A stretch of DNA of 64,000 nt from Mycobacterium sp. E2733 (GCF_001667585.1 NZ_LZJZ01000012.1:124001-188000); one strand, 5' to 3'; positions 42,371 through 51,817 are shown, counted from the stretch's first letter. Numbers and translations: made by a program. Notes: generated by a model not told the origin, from the letters alone.

Positions 42371-44949
42371 CGCGCCCCCTGAACCGTGGTGGCCGCGACC
42401 GGGTCTCGACGGCCGCGCTCCCACAGCCGTCGATACCGACCGTCGGCGGCCAACAACTCGTCATGACTGCCGCGTTCGGCGATTCGGCCGTGGTCAAGCA
42501 CAACGATCTGGTCGGCTCCGGTAATGGTGTGCAATCGATGTGCGATCACCAGCACCGTACGATCGCGCGTCAACCGGTTAAGTGCCTGCTGCACAAGGTA
42601 TTCCGATTCCGGATCGGCGAACGCCGTGGCCTCGTCGAGGATCAGCACCGGGGTATCCGCCAGGATCGCCCGGGCGATGGTCAGCCGCTGCCGCTCGCCG
42701 CCCGAAAGGCCGGCCCCCGCGCCCAGCAGGGTGTCGTAGCCGTCGGGCAATCGCATGATCCGGTCGTGTATCTGCGCCTGGCGCGCCGCCTCCTGGACCT
42801 GCGCCGCGGTGGCACCGGGGACGGCCAGCGCGATGTTCTGCGCGACGGTGCCGTGCACCAGCTGCGTCTCCTGCAGGACGAACCCGACCCTTGCGTAGAG
42901 TTCGTCGGCGGTCATCGACCGAATATCCTGTCCGCCAACGTGTATCGCACCCAGGTCGACATCGTGAAACCGAGCCAGCAGAGCGGCCAGCGTCGACTTT
43001 CCGGATCCGGACGGGCCCACGAGGGCGGTGACCGTGCCGGGCCGTAGCGTCAGCGACACCCCCTGGATCACCGGAACACCCGGGCGATAGCCGAAACTGA
43101 CGTCGTCGAACACCACCGTCGCCGACGAATCTCCGGACTGGTCCTGCTCTCGCACCTCGAGCTCGGGTTCGTCGAGCGTGTTCTGCAAGCGCCGGGCGGC
43201 CAGCATGCCGGCGCTGATACCGCCGACCCCGTAAGCGATCCCGAGCAGTCGGGCGCCGAAGGTGGTGCCCAGCAACAGGAACGGCAAGAGATTCACCGGG
43301 TCCATCCGCCCGGTGACGGTGAGCAGGGTCCCAGTGAGCGCGATCAGCCACAGGAAGGTCGACGGCCGGGTGACCAAGTCCATGAGCGTCTTCTTGCCGG
43401 CCAGTGGGCGCTGCCAGGAGACCAGGAATTCGACGTACTCGTCCAGCCGGCGTCGGAAGCTGGATGCGGCCGCGCCGCCGAAGACGCGGATCACCGACTG
43501 GCCTTCCAGGTAGGCGCCGGCCTCGCCGCCCATCTTCTCGGCCCAGCGCTGGGATTGCGGTATGCGCGGGCCCGATTGAATGGTGAGCGACGACGTCAAC
43601 ACCAGGTACACCAGGACCGGCAGGAATAGCACGAGCGCCACGCGCCAGTCGACGACGAACAGGTAGACCAGCACCGCGACTGGGGCGACGATTGCCGCGA
43701 CCGCGTCCGGGATGGCGTGGGTGACCAGATAGTGCAGCGACAGCGTGTCTTCCTGCAGCAGCTGGTTGATCGAGCCCGATCCGCGCGCGGTGAACCAGCC
43801 CAGCGGTAGCCGAGATAGCTTGTGCAACAACCGCGAACGCAGGTCGGCGGCGAACCGCGCATCGACGACGTGCAGCCACAGCGTGAGCGCCGCACCGAGC
43901 ACGGTTCCCGTTCCCAGCAGTGCGACGGCTGCGATCCCGACGTTCCAGAGTCGCGATGCGGGCGCCCCGGCGACCAGCAGCCGAGCCAGCTCGACTAACA
44001 GTACGAACGGCGCCAGCTGCACCACCGTGATGAGCGCCTGCAACACGCCGGAAAGGATCAGCGCCGAGCGCAGCGGCGCGAGCAACCGGCCGGCGCCCTG
44101 GGCGCGCCAACTTCCGCGGGCCGCCGGGGCGGGAGTATCGTCTGACGGCTTCGGCGCGGAAACATGCTCGGGGACAACGCTGTTCACGGGCTCCGGCTCG
44201 TCGCCCCGGCGGGTGCCCATCGCACGCCCGGCACTCCAGTACGCCTGGGCGTGGACTACGGACTTGGGGAAACCGAACTCGTCGCGCAGCCGAGTCCGCA
44301 CGTGCTTGAGCACCGTCGCCTCGGGCGTGGCCCAGGCGTACCAGTTGGACCAGTCGCGGTTATCAATCGCCGCGGCAAGGGATCTCTCGTCGCGCCGGGC
44401 CACCCAGTGCACGTGCAGCCGCGGGTGCCGCGCGATCGGGATCAGGACGTCATTGTCGTCGTGCTGCTCGAGATACATCTCGATCGGGACGTCATCGGGG
44501 ACCACGCCGATGATCCCGTTCATGCCCGGGATCGACGCCGAGTCTCCGATCAGCAGATAGCCGGCCGGCTGTTCGTCGGGCACGTCGAAACGCGACGAGC
44601 CCATCAGCGCCATGACGGCGATCGTCGCGCCGGGCCGCACGGTGCGCGCCCACTTCGATGCCGGGCCGGCGGGTTCGTGCAGCACGATGTCGACCGCGAA
44701 GCGCCCGTTGGGCACGTCTGCCTCGGAGATTGTGTAGGCGCGCTGGAATTCGGCGTTGGATCCGTCCGGGTCCGGAAACCAGAACCGCAGCCATGCGGCG
44801 GGCTCGGCGTCCACATCTTCGAACAACGTCGGCGACGTCATGCGCACCCGCACGAAATGCGGTGCGATCTGGACGCTTTCGACCACCGTTGCGGCATGGT
44901 CACGGGCACCGAAGCTTCGCAACATCACACCCTGGAACCCGCGTGACAT
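42367..44949 (-). CDS. irtA: IrtA, siderophore-reductase/ABC transporter fusion
   Basis: 860 residues. The N-terminal 270 or so form a siderophore-interacting FAD domain ([20 protein letters not shown] then [15 protein letters not shown], with the R-x-Y-T/S FAD motif) that reduces ferric mycobactin. A linker leads to an ABC membrane domain and a nucleotide-binding domain with [26 protein letters not shown] and [10 protein letters not shown]. The start ATG at 44949 ([14 protein letters not shown]) fits the known N-terminus. An IdeR-like box 90 bases upstream indicates iron repression. Confidence 0.93.
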   Translation of the reverse strand: MSRGFQGVMLRSFGARDHAATVVESVQIAPHFVRVRMTSPTLFEDVDAEPAAWLRFWFPDPDGSNAEFQRAYTISEADVPNGRFAVDIVLHEPAGPASKWARTVRPGATIAVMALMGSSRFDVPDEQPAGYLLIGDSASIPGMNGIIGVVPDDVPIEMYLEQHDDNDVLIPIARHPRLHVHWVARRDERSLAAAIDNRDWSNWYAWATPEATVLKHVRTRLRDEFGFPKSVVHAQAYWSAGRAMGTRRGDEPEPVNSVVPEHVSAPKPSDDTPAPAARGSWRAQGAGRLLAPLRSALILSGVLQALITVVQLAPFVLLVELARLLVAGAPASRLWNVGIAAVALLGTGTVLGAALTLWLHVVDARFAADLRSRLLHKLSRLPLGWFTARGSGSINQLLQEDTLSLHYLVTHAIPDAVAAIVAPVAVLVYLFVVDWRVALVLFLPVLVYLVLTSSLTIQSGPRIPQSQRWAEKMGGEAGAYLEGQSVIRVFGGAAASSFRRRLDEYVEFLVSWQRPLAGKKTLMDLVTRPSTFLWLIALTGTLLTVTGRMDPVNLLPFLLLGTTFGARLLGIAYGVGGISAGMLAARRLQNTLDEPELEVREQDQSGDSSATVVFDDVSFGYRPGVPVIQGVSLTLRPGTVTALVGPSGSGKSTLAALLARFHDVDLGAIHVGGQDIRSMTADELYARVGFVLQETQLVHGTVAQNIALAVPGATAAQVQEAARQAQIHDRIMRLPDGYDTLLGAGAGLSGGERQRLTIARAILADTPVLILDEATAFADPESEYLVQQALNRLTRDRTVLVIAHRLHTITGADQIVVLDHGRIAERGSHDELLAADGRYRRLWERGRRDPVAATTVQGAR

Positions 44950-45038
44950 AGGGTCCTTCCTCGCGGCGCTCAACTCCGCGGCGACTTCGGCGAGCGGACG
45001 GCCCGGCGGACCCCTTGCTCGATAAGTTACCGCAAAAC

Positions 45039-45057
45039 TAAGGGTTGCCTTACCAAA
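45039..45057. promoter_or_regulatory. IdeR iron box
   Basis: TAAGGGTTGCCTTACCAAA matches the IdeR consensus (TTAGGTTAGSCTAACCTAA) at 14 of 19 positions. It lies between irtA and the divergent DCC-family gene and so could control both. Confidence 0.7.
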
Positions 45058-45094
45058 GGTCAACTCGTGGGCGGTTGGCCAGTAGCCTGGCGGT

Positions 45095-45517
45095 GTGAGC
45101 GGTGAACCGGCGCCCGTGTTGCTCTACGACGGGGTCTGCGGCGTCTGCAACTCGGCGGTGCGAACGATACTTCGGTTCGATCGCCACGGCACCCTGCGCT
45201 TTGCGGCCCTCGACAGCGACTTCGCCCAAGCGGTCTTTGCGCGGCACCCGGCAATCAAAGACGTGGACTCTGTGGTGTTCGTCGACGAACCCGACCAGCC
45301 GGGAGAACGCGTCGCCGTCCGATCCGCCGCTGCATTGCGGGTGGTGGATTACCTTGGCGGGCCGTGGAAGCTGCTCGAGGTGGCCCGCGTCGTCCCCGCT
45401 CCCCTACGCGACTGGCTCTACGATAGGGTCGCCGACGTCCGCTATCGCGTCTTCGGCAAGTACGACACCTGTCCGCTGCCGCCGCCGGAGGTTCGAGCGC
45501 GCTTCCTGGACGCCTAG
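45095..45517 (+). CDS. DCC-family (DUF393) thiol-disulfide oxidoreductase-like protein
   Basis: A 140-residue thioredoxin-fold protein with the signature [20 protein letters not shown] (D-G-x-C-x-x-C) near residue 9. The rest follows the family pattern, including the [15 protein letters not shown] stretch. It probably handles thiol exchange or acts as a small membrane-peripheral redox protein; the substrate is unknown. GTG start at 45095. Divergent from irtA across the IdeR box, so iron regulation is possible. Confidence 0.8.
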   Translation: MSGEPAPVLLYDGVCGVCNSAVRTILRFDRHGTLRFAALDSDFAQAVFARHPAIKDVDSVVFVDEPDQPGERVAVRSAAALRVVDYLGGPWKLLEVARVVPAPLRDWLYDRVADVRYRVFGKYDTCPLPPPEVRARFLDA

Positions 45518-45822
45518 TCCATGGCTAGGTCGGCCTCGGACTCTTTTCGCTTCAGTTCGGCGAGCTTGCGGTCTTCTGCGGCGAACTCGCGATGGTGAGC
45601 CGCCGAGTCGCGATGTTCACTCACATCGGACACGCCTCGTTCGACCGCCCGGTCTTGCACCCGCGCCACTCGTTCGTGTTTGCGGGCCGATTCTTCGAAG
45701 CTGCGGGCGGCCGAGAGCCCGGCGTGCGCGGCGCGTTCGCGAGCGGCCGCAGCCCTGCGTTCGGCGAGCTCGGCATCTTTCGCGCTCAGAGCTTCCTCGC
45801 GTGGCTGATTTCCGGTGGCCAT
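45514..45822 (-). CDS. charged coiled-coil protein, 102 aa
   Basis: MATGNQPREEALSAKDAELA begins a protein that is almost wholly Ala/Glu/Arg with heptad spacing, indicating a long coiled coil (RRAAAARERAAHAGLSAARS and KHERVARVQDRAVERGVSDV). It has no signal peptide or membrane segment. It converges on the DCC gene with a four-base overlap. It is the last chromosomal gene before the island boundary 75 bases upstream of its start. The function is unknown. Confidence 0.7.
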   Translation of the reverse strand: MATGNQPREEALSAKDAELAERRAAAARERAAHAGLSAARSFEESARKHERVARVQDRAVERGVSDVSEHRDSAAHHREFAAEDRKLAELKRKESEADLAMD

Positions 45823-45896
45823 GGCGTCTCCTCGTGTCCCGTGCAGTCCATGTACCCCGCAGAGAGGATTTGACGCCTGATGAAGGTGAACTGATT

Positions 45897-45921
45897 GTGC
45901 GGGCGGAGGGACTCGAACCCT
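45897..45921. repeat. attachment-site repeat 1 (outer end)
   Basis: A 25-bp copy of the 3' end of tRNA-Leu (reads GTGCGGGCGGAGGGACTCG and on), identical to the tRNA copy at 61321-61345. Similarity to repeat 2 continues for roughly another 110 bases (TTCAGCTACCTGAT, AGTTAACTGTGACCATGGCC) and again near 46112-46155. Confidence 0.8.
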
Positions 45922-46155
45922 GTTCAGCTACCTGATCAACGCGCCCATTTCAGCTCTAGCTGCTGAAACACATCACCGTAGTTCACCTGAGTTAACTGTG
46001 ACCATGGCCAGATTGTGGCCACGCCGCGGCCACGGTGTCCGATAGCGGTTAGACAGAGACCGCCGGTAAGAAAGAGGGTTACCGGCAGCTAAGGGCATTC
46101 GCAGCCAGCAAACCGTCTCGGCAGCGGGACAAGCCCAAGGCAGCCCCAGTGCAGA

Positions 46156-46808
46156 TAGTGCTCCTGCCGTCGACGACCGTGATGACGCGACCTTCGGTCC
46201 GGCTCAGTTGGTTCTCACGCGGCAATCTTCCCGCCTCATCAGTGCGTTGACTGATTCAATCCCAGTATTGCGCACCAGAGTTCGAGCAGTTCATGCCGCA
46301 TTTTGACACCCGATATTTTGCTGCGAGACCTAGATATGACCTGACCGGCGACAGGCACACGATGCACGCGGCGGTGTTGTAGTTGGCTTGTAGGGTGTCG
46401 ACGTGCCACGAGAGCATCGGGACCCACTAAGGGGACCGCCAAATATCTGTACGCCAATGCGATCAAGCGTGCGATGCCGGGCTGCGAGGCGCCGCTTTAC
46501 ATAAGTTATGCCGACGGTAGGCCGCGCACCCTCAACACACGTATGGCTCACATCTGCGCTCGCAGACGAAGGCGGCCCGCAGTCGAGCGACGACGGCCTC
46601 CGCCGTGTCAAAGGCTCCCCATCAACGAGTAGTCCGCGGTGCGGGTGGTCGTCCGGTTTTATGCAGACCACGGTCTCGTTTGCGCGACAACGAAGCTCGC
46701 TGGATCTTTGCGGACGAATAACAACGACTGAATAGTTGATTGGGCTACCCCTGCCTCTCCAACGGGCTGCGCGTGCTTAGACCGCCAATGGCAGGGTAAT
46801 CCCGTTCA
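46156..46808. other. no gene recognised
   Basis: About 650 bases inside element A. Open frames on both strands are short, lack ribosome sites and resemble nothing I know. Degenerate island DNA is the simplest reading. Confidence 0.4.
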
Positions 46809-47048
46809 ATGAGGCGAAAAGATGTCTCGCTGGGCGGGTCTAAGGCCGCTTCGGCCCGCACGCGCGACCTCGGAACTATTGATGCGGAGCTGCGAATGCT
46901 GGTGATCCTTCGCCGTGCGGCTCGGGAACAAGGCAGGCCGCTGCCGTCGGTAGTCGCGGTGGATGCGCTGCTGGACGAGCGTCTTCGAGCTAGCGGACGG
47001 CTGCAACCCGTAGGCTCCGCACGTGCGCCACAAGCCGTAGAGGCGTAG
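46809..47048 (+). CDS. small island protein, copy 1 of a repeated family
   Basis: 79 residues, with the core TRDLGTIDAELRMLVILRRA followed by AREQGRPLPSVVAVDALLDE. The same core appears at 53170-53457 (IRDIETIDSELRLVAALRRA then AREXGGPLPS-type) and, as a relic, near 47890. It looks like two helices, the first of DNA-binding or dimerisation type. The function is unknown. It precedes DUF1508 by 38 bases on the same strand. Confidence 0.55.
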   Translation: MRRKDVSLGGSKAASARTRDLGTIDAELRMLVILRRAAREQGRPLPSVVAVDALLDERLRASGRLQPVGSARAPQAVEA

Positions 47049-47086
47049 CGTTTTCGCTGTTGAGTAAGCGAACGAGGAGAACTGCC

Positions 47087-47287
47087 ATGGCAGCCAAGTT
47101 CGAAGTCAGCAGGGACAAGTCCGGCAAATTCCGGTTCCACCTCAAAGCCGCCAACGGCGAAATCATCGCCGCCAGCCAGGCCTATGACACTAAGGCAGGC
47201 GCCGAAAAAGGCATCGAGTCGGTCAAGATGAACGCTCCCGCCGCGAAAGTCATGGACCTTACCGAACGGGCGTCGGCCCAGAATTAA
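47087..47287 (+). CDS. DUF1508 (YegP-like) protein
   Basis: 66 residues: MAAKFEVSRDKSGKFRFHLK then AANGEIIAASQAYDTKAGAE, one complete DUF1508 repeat. The aromatic-rich strand F-x-V-x-x-D-x-x-G-K-F-R-F-H and the G-E-I-I-A-x-S-Q motif are diagnostic. The family's function is unknown; it is linked to stress in several bacteria. GAGGAGA lies six bases before the ATG. Confidence 0.85.
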   Translation: MAAKFEVSRDKSGKFRFHLKAANGEIIAASQAYDTKAGAEKGIESVKMNAPAAKVMDLTERASAQN

Positions 47288-47351
47288 GCGCGCGTGATCC
47301 CCTCGCGCATGCCACTAACACGATGTGCGTCGCAGTCGGCTACGGGACAAG

Positions 47352-47693
47352 TTACCGGGCGCGCGTCGCGCGCGTCGAAAAATCCTTCCACGACACGACC
47401 TCGGGATGCTGCTTAAGCAAAGCCCTGCGCTGGCGCTCAGTCATGCCGCCCCATACCCCGAACTCGACCTTGTTGTCCAGCGCCTCCGCCCCGCACTCTG
47501 TCATCACAGGGCAGCGACGGCAGATAACGGCAGCCTTACGTTGTCTCGCCCCGCCCACAAATAGTGCGTCGGGATCTGTTCCCCTACACAGCGCCTTCGC
47601 GACCCACGTGCGATCGTCCGGGGCGACGGCGCTCGGCGTATTGTCTACGGGTACAAGCCTTATGGGCCTTGCGGCCCGTCTTTCTCCTGACAC
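47352..47693 (-). CDS. WhiB-family Fe-S regulator, WhiB4-like paralogue
   Basis: 113 residues. The four [4Fe-4S] cysteines are C36, C58, C61 and C67 (C-x21-C-x2-C-x5-C), followed by the WhiB turn EFGVWGGMTERQRRALLKQH. The flanks (TWVAKALCRGTDPDALFV, HPEVVSWKDF) resemble WhiB4 more than WhiB1, 2, 3 or 7. WhiB4 is an oxygen- and redox-responsive DNA-binding protein. Since whiB4 is a core chromosomal gene elsewhere in mycobacteria, this is probably an extra copy carried by the island. GTG start at 47693. Confidence 0.85.
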   Translation of the reverse strand: MSGERRAARPIRLVPVDNTPSAVAPDDRTWVAKALCRGTDPDALFVGGARQRKAAVICRRCPVMTECGAEALDNKVEFGVWGGMTERQRRALLKQHPEVVSWKDFSTRATRAR

Positions 47694-47889
47694 GAGCTAT
47701 TCCTTGGTCCCAGCCGGCCGCACAGTGTTGCGACCGCCTCCCCCTAATAGATACTGGGATGTGCGCCACATCGGCCCGTACGTGTGACCTGGATCCCCCA
47801 GTGTCTAAGTTAAGCGATTCCGTATCGATTACACAACAACTTTGTGGCACGCGCGTACCTTTTCGAGTGACGTTGATAAACGCTAGCGA

Positions 47890-47970
47890 TTGCTGGCGAC
47901 CTTGCGCCGTGCGGCTCCAGAGCGGGGTGGGCCGCTGCCGTTGAATGTCGTAGCCCTGACCCAACGTCGT
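47890..47970 (+). pseudogene. relic of the small island protein family
   Basis: One frame reads LLATLRRAAPERGGPLPLNV, matching the core of the proteins at 46809 and 53170. An in-frame stop lies two codons before the match and no start is available, so only the central part remains. Confidence 0.45.
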
Positions 47971-48064
47971 CGAACGCACGCCACAGGCACGCGTTGCGTG
48001 CGGTAAACGTGCGGTAAACCCGGGCGGTAGCTTGCTTTACACGAGTCGCGCTAAAGTCCATCTT

Positions 48065-48760
48065 GTGTCTGAAGCCGCTGGTGAGTCCCCTGATGAGGGT
48101 GAGCTTGCGGGAGAGCTTTTGCCGGCTGCATCGGAGCGGACTGGATGGTTTCGGTTCTACTTCGATGACCAGCGCTGGGAGTGGTCCGACGAGGTGCAGC
48201 GGCTGCACGGCTATCAACCAGGAACGGTCACCCCGACCATGGAGCTCGTGCTATCCCACAAGCATCCCGAGGACCGCGACAAAGTGGCGGCGACCATTGA
48301 CCACATTATTCACACCCGCGGGGTGTTCAGCGGCCGGCATCGCATCATCGATACCCGCGGGGCGGTGCACTCGGTAATCGTCATCGGGGATCAGTTCTTC
48401 GACGACGACGGTGCAGTCATTGGCACACATGGTTTTTATCTCGACGTGAGTCCGTCCGTGCGGGCACGCGAGGAAGTCATCACCACGAGAGTTGGTGAGA
48501 TTACGGAGCACCGCGCGGCCATCGAACGGGCCAAGGGGATGCTGATGGTTATCTACGACATCGAAGAGGAGGCTGCCTTCGGTGTGCTGAAATGGCTGTC
48601 GCAGGCGAGCAACGTCAAAGTGCGTTCACTATGCGAACAGCTCTGCACCGACCTGCGAGCCGTCGCAGCCTCCGGAACCTTCGACAAAACTATGTTTGAC
48701 CATGCACTGCTGGCCATCTCCCAGCGCATCGTCAGTAGTACAGATCAAGCCACGCGCTGA
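48065..48760 (+). CDS. PAS-ANTAR regulator
   Basis: About 231 residues. The N-terminal PAS_3-type fold runs from GWFRFYFDDQRWEWSDEVQR through HPEDRDKVAATID and RHRIIDTRGAVHSVIVIGDQ. It is followed by an ANTAR domain: IERAKGMLMVIYDIEEEAAF and LKWLSQASNVKVRSLCEQL. ANTAR domains bind paired RNA hairpins and block transcription termination; PAS would be the sensor. GTG at 48065 is chosen, but TTG at 48032 is in frame and the ribosome site is weak. A GC-rich hairpin follows the stop. Confidence 0.8.
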   Translation: MSEAAGESPDEGELAGELLPAASERTGWFRFYFDDQRWEWSDEVQRLHGYQPGTVTPTMELVLSHKHPEDRDKVAATIDHIIHTRGVFSGRHRIIDTRGAVHSVIVIGDQFFDDDGAVIGTHGFYLDVSPSVRAREEVITTRVGEITEHRAAIERAKGMLMVIYDIEEEAAFGVLKWLSQASNVKVRSLCEQLCTDLRAVAASGTFDKTMFDHALLAISQRIVSSTDQATR

Positions 48761-48771
48761 TGGTTCGAGGC

Positions 48772-48806
48772 GCCCCCGGCCGCCGCTTCATGACTAGACC
48801 GGGGGC
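48772..48806 (+). terminator. hairpin after the PAS-ANTAR gene
   Basis: GCCCCCGG pairs perfectly with CCGGGGGC around a 19-base loop, 11 bases after the stop. There is no T-run. It could be a terminator or an RNA element. Confidence 0.4.
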
Positions 48807-48984
48807 TGCGCAGCACCGCGACCCAGGGTCCGCCGCGTACCTAACACGACGTGGCACCCATCGGGATCATTCGTGAAACCGAAAGCGGTTGGCCTGACGA
48901 CTATTTCGGTTCAACGTCTTAAATACATCCGCCAGACGCAAACGTTGATCACACGGGTGGAGTGGGTTTAGGAACTGTCTTGTG

Positions 48985-49161
48985 GTGCACCTACCAAAGG
49001 TGCCTTTTTACCCCGAAGAGCCTGGGGACGACCTCGAACGCATCTACCAACAGCTGCGCTGGGAACTGATGCGAGGCAAGTTCGAGGCAACTGCGGCCAT
49101 TCCGTTTCGACCGCTCGCTGCATTCATTATTGAGTTGCCGCCACCGCCGCCAATCAGTTGA
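48985..49161 (+). CDS. possible small protein, 58 aa
   Basis: GTG at 48985 with AGGA nine bases upstream gives VHLPKVPFYPEEPGDDLERI then YQQLRWELMRGKFEATAAIP and ends in a PPPPPIS tail. The composition is protein-like (balanced charges, one clear helix). I recognise no family. A hairpin with a T-run overlaps the start codon region. Confidence 0.35.
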   Translation: MHLPKVPFYPEEPGDDLERIYQQLRWELMRGKFEATAAIPFRPLAAFIIELPPPPPIS

Positions 49162-49219
49162 AATCAATCGCCCCGTGGGCGGGTTGGTCCGTGCGCTGGT
49201 CACGTACCACCCTTCTGGG

Positions 49220-49318
49220 TCATCGACTGACCACCGCCAGCTTCCCCCGACGCTGCGTCCGCTTCGATAGCGTGCCCAAAATCGCCACGAGTTGACGCAA
49301 GGCGGTGAGCTGGACTGC
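49220..49318 (-). pseudogene. C-terminal relic of the Cys-rich island gene family
   Basis: The minus strand reads LRQLVAILGTLSKRTQRRGK then LAVVSR and a stop. This matches the C-terminus of the broken gene at 49494-50103 (ARQLAAILGTLSKPMQCRGK, LAAVKPMT). DNA similarity between 49249-49320 and 49575-49645 is visible by eye. The N-terminal part is missing. Confidence 0.45.
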
Positions 49319-49493
49319 CATGTTGAACGTCGGGCGGGCGGTCAGCCGTCAGCTCTTATTTGGTTTGTGTGAACGCGTTTGCTAAAAGCGCAGTCCACCA
49401 GCCCAGATGCGAGTAACTTGCGCGTTATGAATCCAAATCCCGGCTGCATGTTCGGCATCTTTCTCTCCATTTTCGCCATCGTGCGGGCTCCCT

Positions 49494-50103
49494 TCATCTG
49501 GGGCACCAAGGTGGCCACGTCCAAGCGTGGTCGGACTTACAGGCATCCTGGCTTCGCCCCTGATTCGTCATCGGCTTGACCGCCGCTAGCTTTCCGCGAC
49601 ACTGCATCGGCTTCGAAAGCGTGCCCAATATGGCAGCCAACTGGCGTGCCGCCGCGGGTTGAGTCGCTACATGTCTTGGGTCGTCAAGGATGGCGGCCAG
49701 CGAGAGCGCCACCGCTGTTAGGCCGGGACGTTCGACAGCGACTGGTGCAGCGTAGAGTTCGGCACGCACGGCCGCGACCACACAACTGTCTTGTGACGAA
49801 ACCGGCGGAGAATTAACCACACTCGGATTCCAAGGCCGGCGGGTCGACCGTAAGCCCGCGCTGGCGCCGGTAGCGACTCCGCTGGTAATCGCGCTCGGCA
49901 GCCTTACAAACCGCACAGCGGCAACCGCGGCTGTACCGGGTGCATCCATGCTCCAATGTGATCGTTTGGCGCAACTTTCGTTGGGGGTGGTCACATCTCG
50001 GGAGGCAGGGGGCTACGCGGAGTCGAGGGCCCCTCGCGTTTTTGCCAACGAGTTTTTTACTACACATGTGAGACCGGCAGACTACCGCAAGACCATGCCC
50101 CAC
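49494..50103 (-). pseudogene. Cys-rich phage/island protein, split by frameshift
   Basis: One frame carries ITLEHGCTRYSRGCRCAVCK and then AAERDYQRSRYRRQRG, a zinc-knuckle-like H-G-x12-C-x-C-x2-C motif found in many actinophage and island proteins, and stops at 49813. The next frame continues DSCVVAAVRAELYAAPVAVE, LTAVALSLAAILDDPRHVAT and PAAARQLAAILGTLSK to 49494. Together they look like one protein of about 150 residues broken near 49820. The start is uncertain. Two shorter relics of the same gene lie at 49220 and 51922. Confidence 0.5.
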
Positions 50104-50376
50104 ATGTCGGTGGACGGCAACTAAAGACTCGCAACTGGTGGACTTTGGTCCCTATTCCCTTCATCATTGCGAGGGTTTTGATCGATGAAGGCGGCGCGGC
50201 GTACAGGCCGATTGGGACTGCTTACCACAACCCGAAGAAGGTGTTGACGGGTCTCAAAGGGGGCAATGATGAAACTCATCGCATTTGCGGCGCGGAAGAT
50301 ATGTCAACAAAGCGCGCGCCCGGTCACGAAGTCAGAAACGCTTTCCCATCAGGGCCGTAAGTAAGGGCCGAGCCGG

Positions 50377-50973
50377 ATGACCGAAACCCGCCAAGCCCAG
50401 AATAAGATGAGGACCACTAGGACACCACCACACCGTACAGAAGTCGGAACATCTGCAAGGGCAAAAGCTGCGGCTGACCGACCAGTACGGTACTGGCCAC
50501 TTGAGGCAGGTCGCGTGGTGACGAGCGGATTTGGTTGGCGCGACGGCGAATGGCACGCCGGCACTGATTTCGGCCGCCCGGGTGGCTCGGCGAACATGCC
50601 GGTGTACGCGTGTCAGTCTGGCACGGTGATCTACGCCGGCCAGGCGCAAGGCTACGGTGGGCCCGACCCTGCGGGCTGGTTGGTCATCGACTCATCCCAC
50701 GAACAAGGTTCGGGCTGCGTCGAATACGGCCACATTGTCCGCGAAGTCGCCCAGGGCGACGTGGTGGCCGCCGGACAGCGCATCGCCCACATCAATCCCG
50801 ACACTGCGACCAACGGTCATGTCCCGCCGCACCTTCACGTCAGTGTCATGCCCTACGACTACAACCCTGCCTCCAAGATCGACCCCATGCCCTGGCTGCG
50901 GGGGGCCCTTGAGCCTGCGGCCAAAACCGCTGCCGATGAGAGCACAAAAGTAATGAAGGAGCACAATGTCTGA
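50377..50973 (+). CDS. M23 (LytM-type) peptidase without signal peptide
   Basis: 198 residues. After a basic N-terminal stretch, the M23 domain begins VTSGFGWRDGEWHAGTDFGR, giving the first zinc His and Asp (H-x3-D). The second motif is PPHLHVSVMP near residue 155 (H-x-H). All zinc ligands of a lysostaphin/LytM metallo-endopeptidase that cuts peptidoglycan cross-bridges or stems are present. No Sec signal or transmembrane helix is visible, unlike housekeeping RipA- or LytM-type envelope enzymes, so export would need another route or phage-like lysis. It overlaps the next gene by eight bases. Confidence 0.8.
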   Translation: MTETRQAQNKMRTTRTPPHRTEVGTSARAKAAADRPVRYWPLEAGRVVTSGFGWRDGEWHAGTDFGRPGGSANMPVYACQSGTVIYAGQAQGYGGPDPAGWLVIDSSHEQGSGCVEYGHIVREVAQGDVVAAGQRIAHINPDTATNGHVPPHLHVSVMPYDYNPASKIDPMPWLRGALEPAAKTAADESTKVMKEHNV

Positions 50974-51817
50974 CAACATCACCACTTGGGATCCGCCAGG
51001 AGACTACACCGACTGGTATAACGCTGCGTATTGGACCAACGGGGTGCCCGACCGGGACAAGATTGCGGTCGTCCCAAAGCACACGGTGTCGACCGACAAT
51101 AAGGATGTTGCGGTCAAAGAGCTGCGCGTGCTGGGCAGCGGATGGGTGAGCGTGGCCGAAGTGACCGCAGAGAAGGTTCTCGTCGCCGACGATGGACAGT
51201 TCGATGCGTCCACGATCACCGTCAGCGACGAGTTCAGGTTTGCCGGCGGGCAGGTGTCGTCCTTTGGGGGTCTCAATGTCCCGCCGACTGCCACACTGCG
51301 CATAGAAGGCACCGACAAGAAGGAGTTCAATGCTCACGGTCAGTCGATTCGTGTGCGCGGCAAAGGCGTTTTGAACTTCAAGGGCCACCACCTGAACATC
51401 ACCGGTGACCTCGACATCGACATCACAGGTGTGGTCGAGGTCGACGAAGAGGCCAAATTTGAAGGTGCTGGGAGCGTGAGTAACTCGGGGCGACTGGAGA
51501 TTGCCGCCCCGATGCATCTGTTGCAAGGAGTTGATTTGAAGAACTCGGATTTAGGGACACTGCAAATTGCGATCCCGGATCACACCGCGGCACAGTTGCC
51601 AAGAATCACGCTCGAAAGTGATAACTCGTGTTACCTCGATGGCAAGCTTGTCCTCGCGCTCGGATTCGAGCCAGCGGACGGTGCTTCGGTGCAAGTGCTC
51701 AGCTACTCCCAGTACCACCGCCAAGGCAAGTTCACCGAAATAGAAAGTGTTGCCAGTGGTTTTCGCTGGCAGGCGAACTATGGTGAGACCGCACTCAGCG
51801 TCACGCGCTTGCCCTAG
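50966..51817 (+). CDS. beta-solenoid-like protein paired with the M23 peptidase
   Basis: A 283-residue acidic protein with almost no predicted helix. Short strand-turn units recur (ELRVLGSGWVSVAEVTAEKV, IRVRGKGVLNFKGHHLNITG, LDIDITGVVEVDEEAKFEGA), the look of a right-handed beta-solenoid. The end FTEIESVASGFRWQANYGET then ALSVTRLP resembles the closing motif of autotransporter-like solenoid proteins. It has no signal peptide. It overlaps the M23 gene by eight bases, so the two are co-translated. Surface binding, or substrate targeting for the peptidase, is inference. Confidence 0.6.
   Translation: MSDNITTWDPPGDYTDWYNAAYWTNGVPDRDKIAVVPKHTVSTDNKDVAVKELRVLGSGWVSVAEVTAEKVLVADDGQFDASTITVSDEFRFAGGQVSSFGGLNVPPTATLRIEGTDKKEFNAHGQSIRVRGKGVLNFKGHHLNITGDLDIDITGVVEVDEEAKFEGAGSVSNSGRLEIAAPMHLLQGVDLKNSDLGTLQIAIPDHTAAQLPRITLESDNSCYLDGKLVLALGFEPADGASVQVLSYSQYHRQGKFTEIESVASGFRWQANYGETALSVTRLP

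Noticed and set aside
45897..45970. Possible tRNA gene at 45.9 kb (and similarly at 54.7 kb)
   Set aside because: Only the T-arm and 3' acceptor strand are present; no 5' acceptor, D-arm or anticodon arm can be formed. They are att repeats.
48987..49009. Intrinsic terminator for the PAS-ANTAR gene (GCACCT/AGGTGC stem plus T-run)
   Set aside because: It is 226 bases downstream and overlaps the start of a plausible 58-residue ORF, so I do not list it as a terminator. Kept as part of the ANTAR observation.
49427..49579. 50-residue hydrophobic ORF (MNPNPGCMFGIFLSIFAIVR)
   Set aside because: It lies antisense to the end of the broken Cys-rich gene and has no ribosome site; the membrane-like stretch may be chance.
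50266..50364. 32-codon ORF (MMKLIAFAARKICQQSARPV) before the M23 gene, with a GGGGG ribosome-like site
   Set aside because: Too short and without any conserved feature. It could be a leader peptide but cannot be supported.
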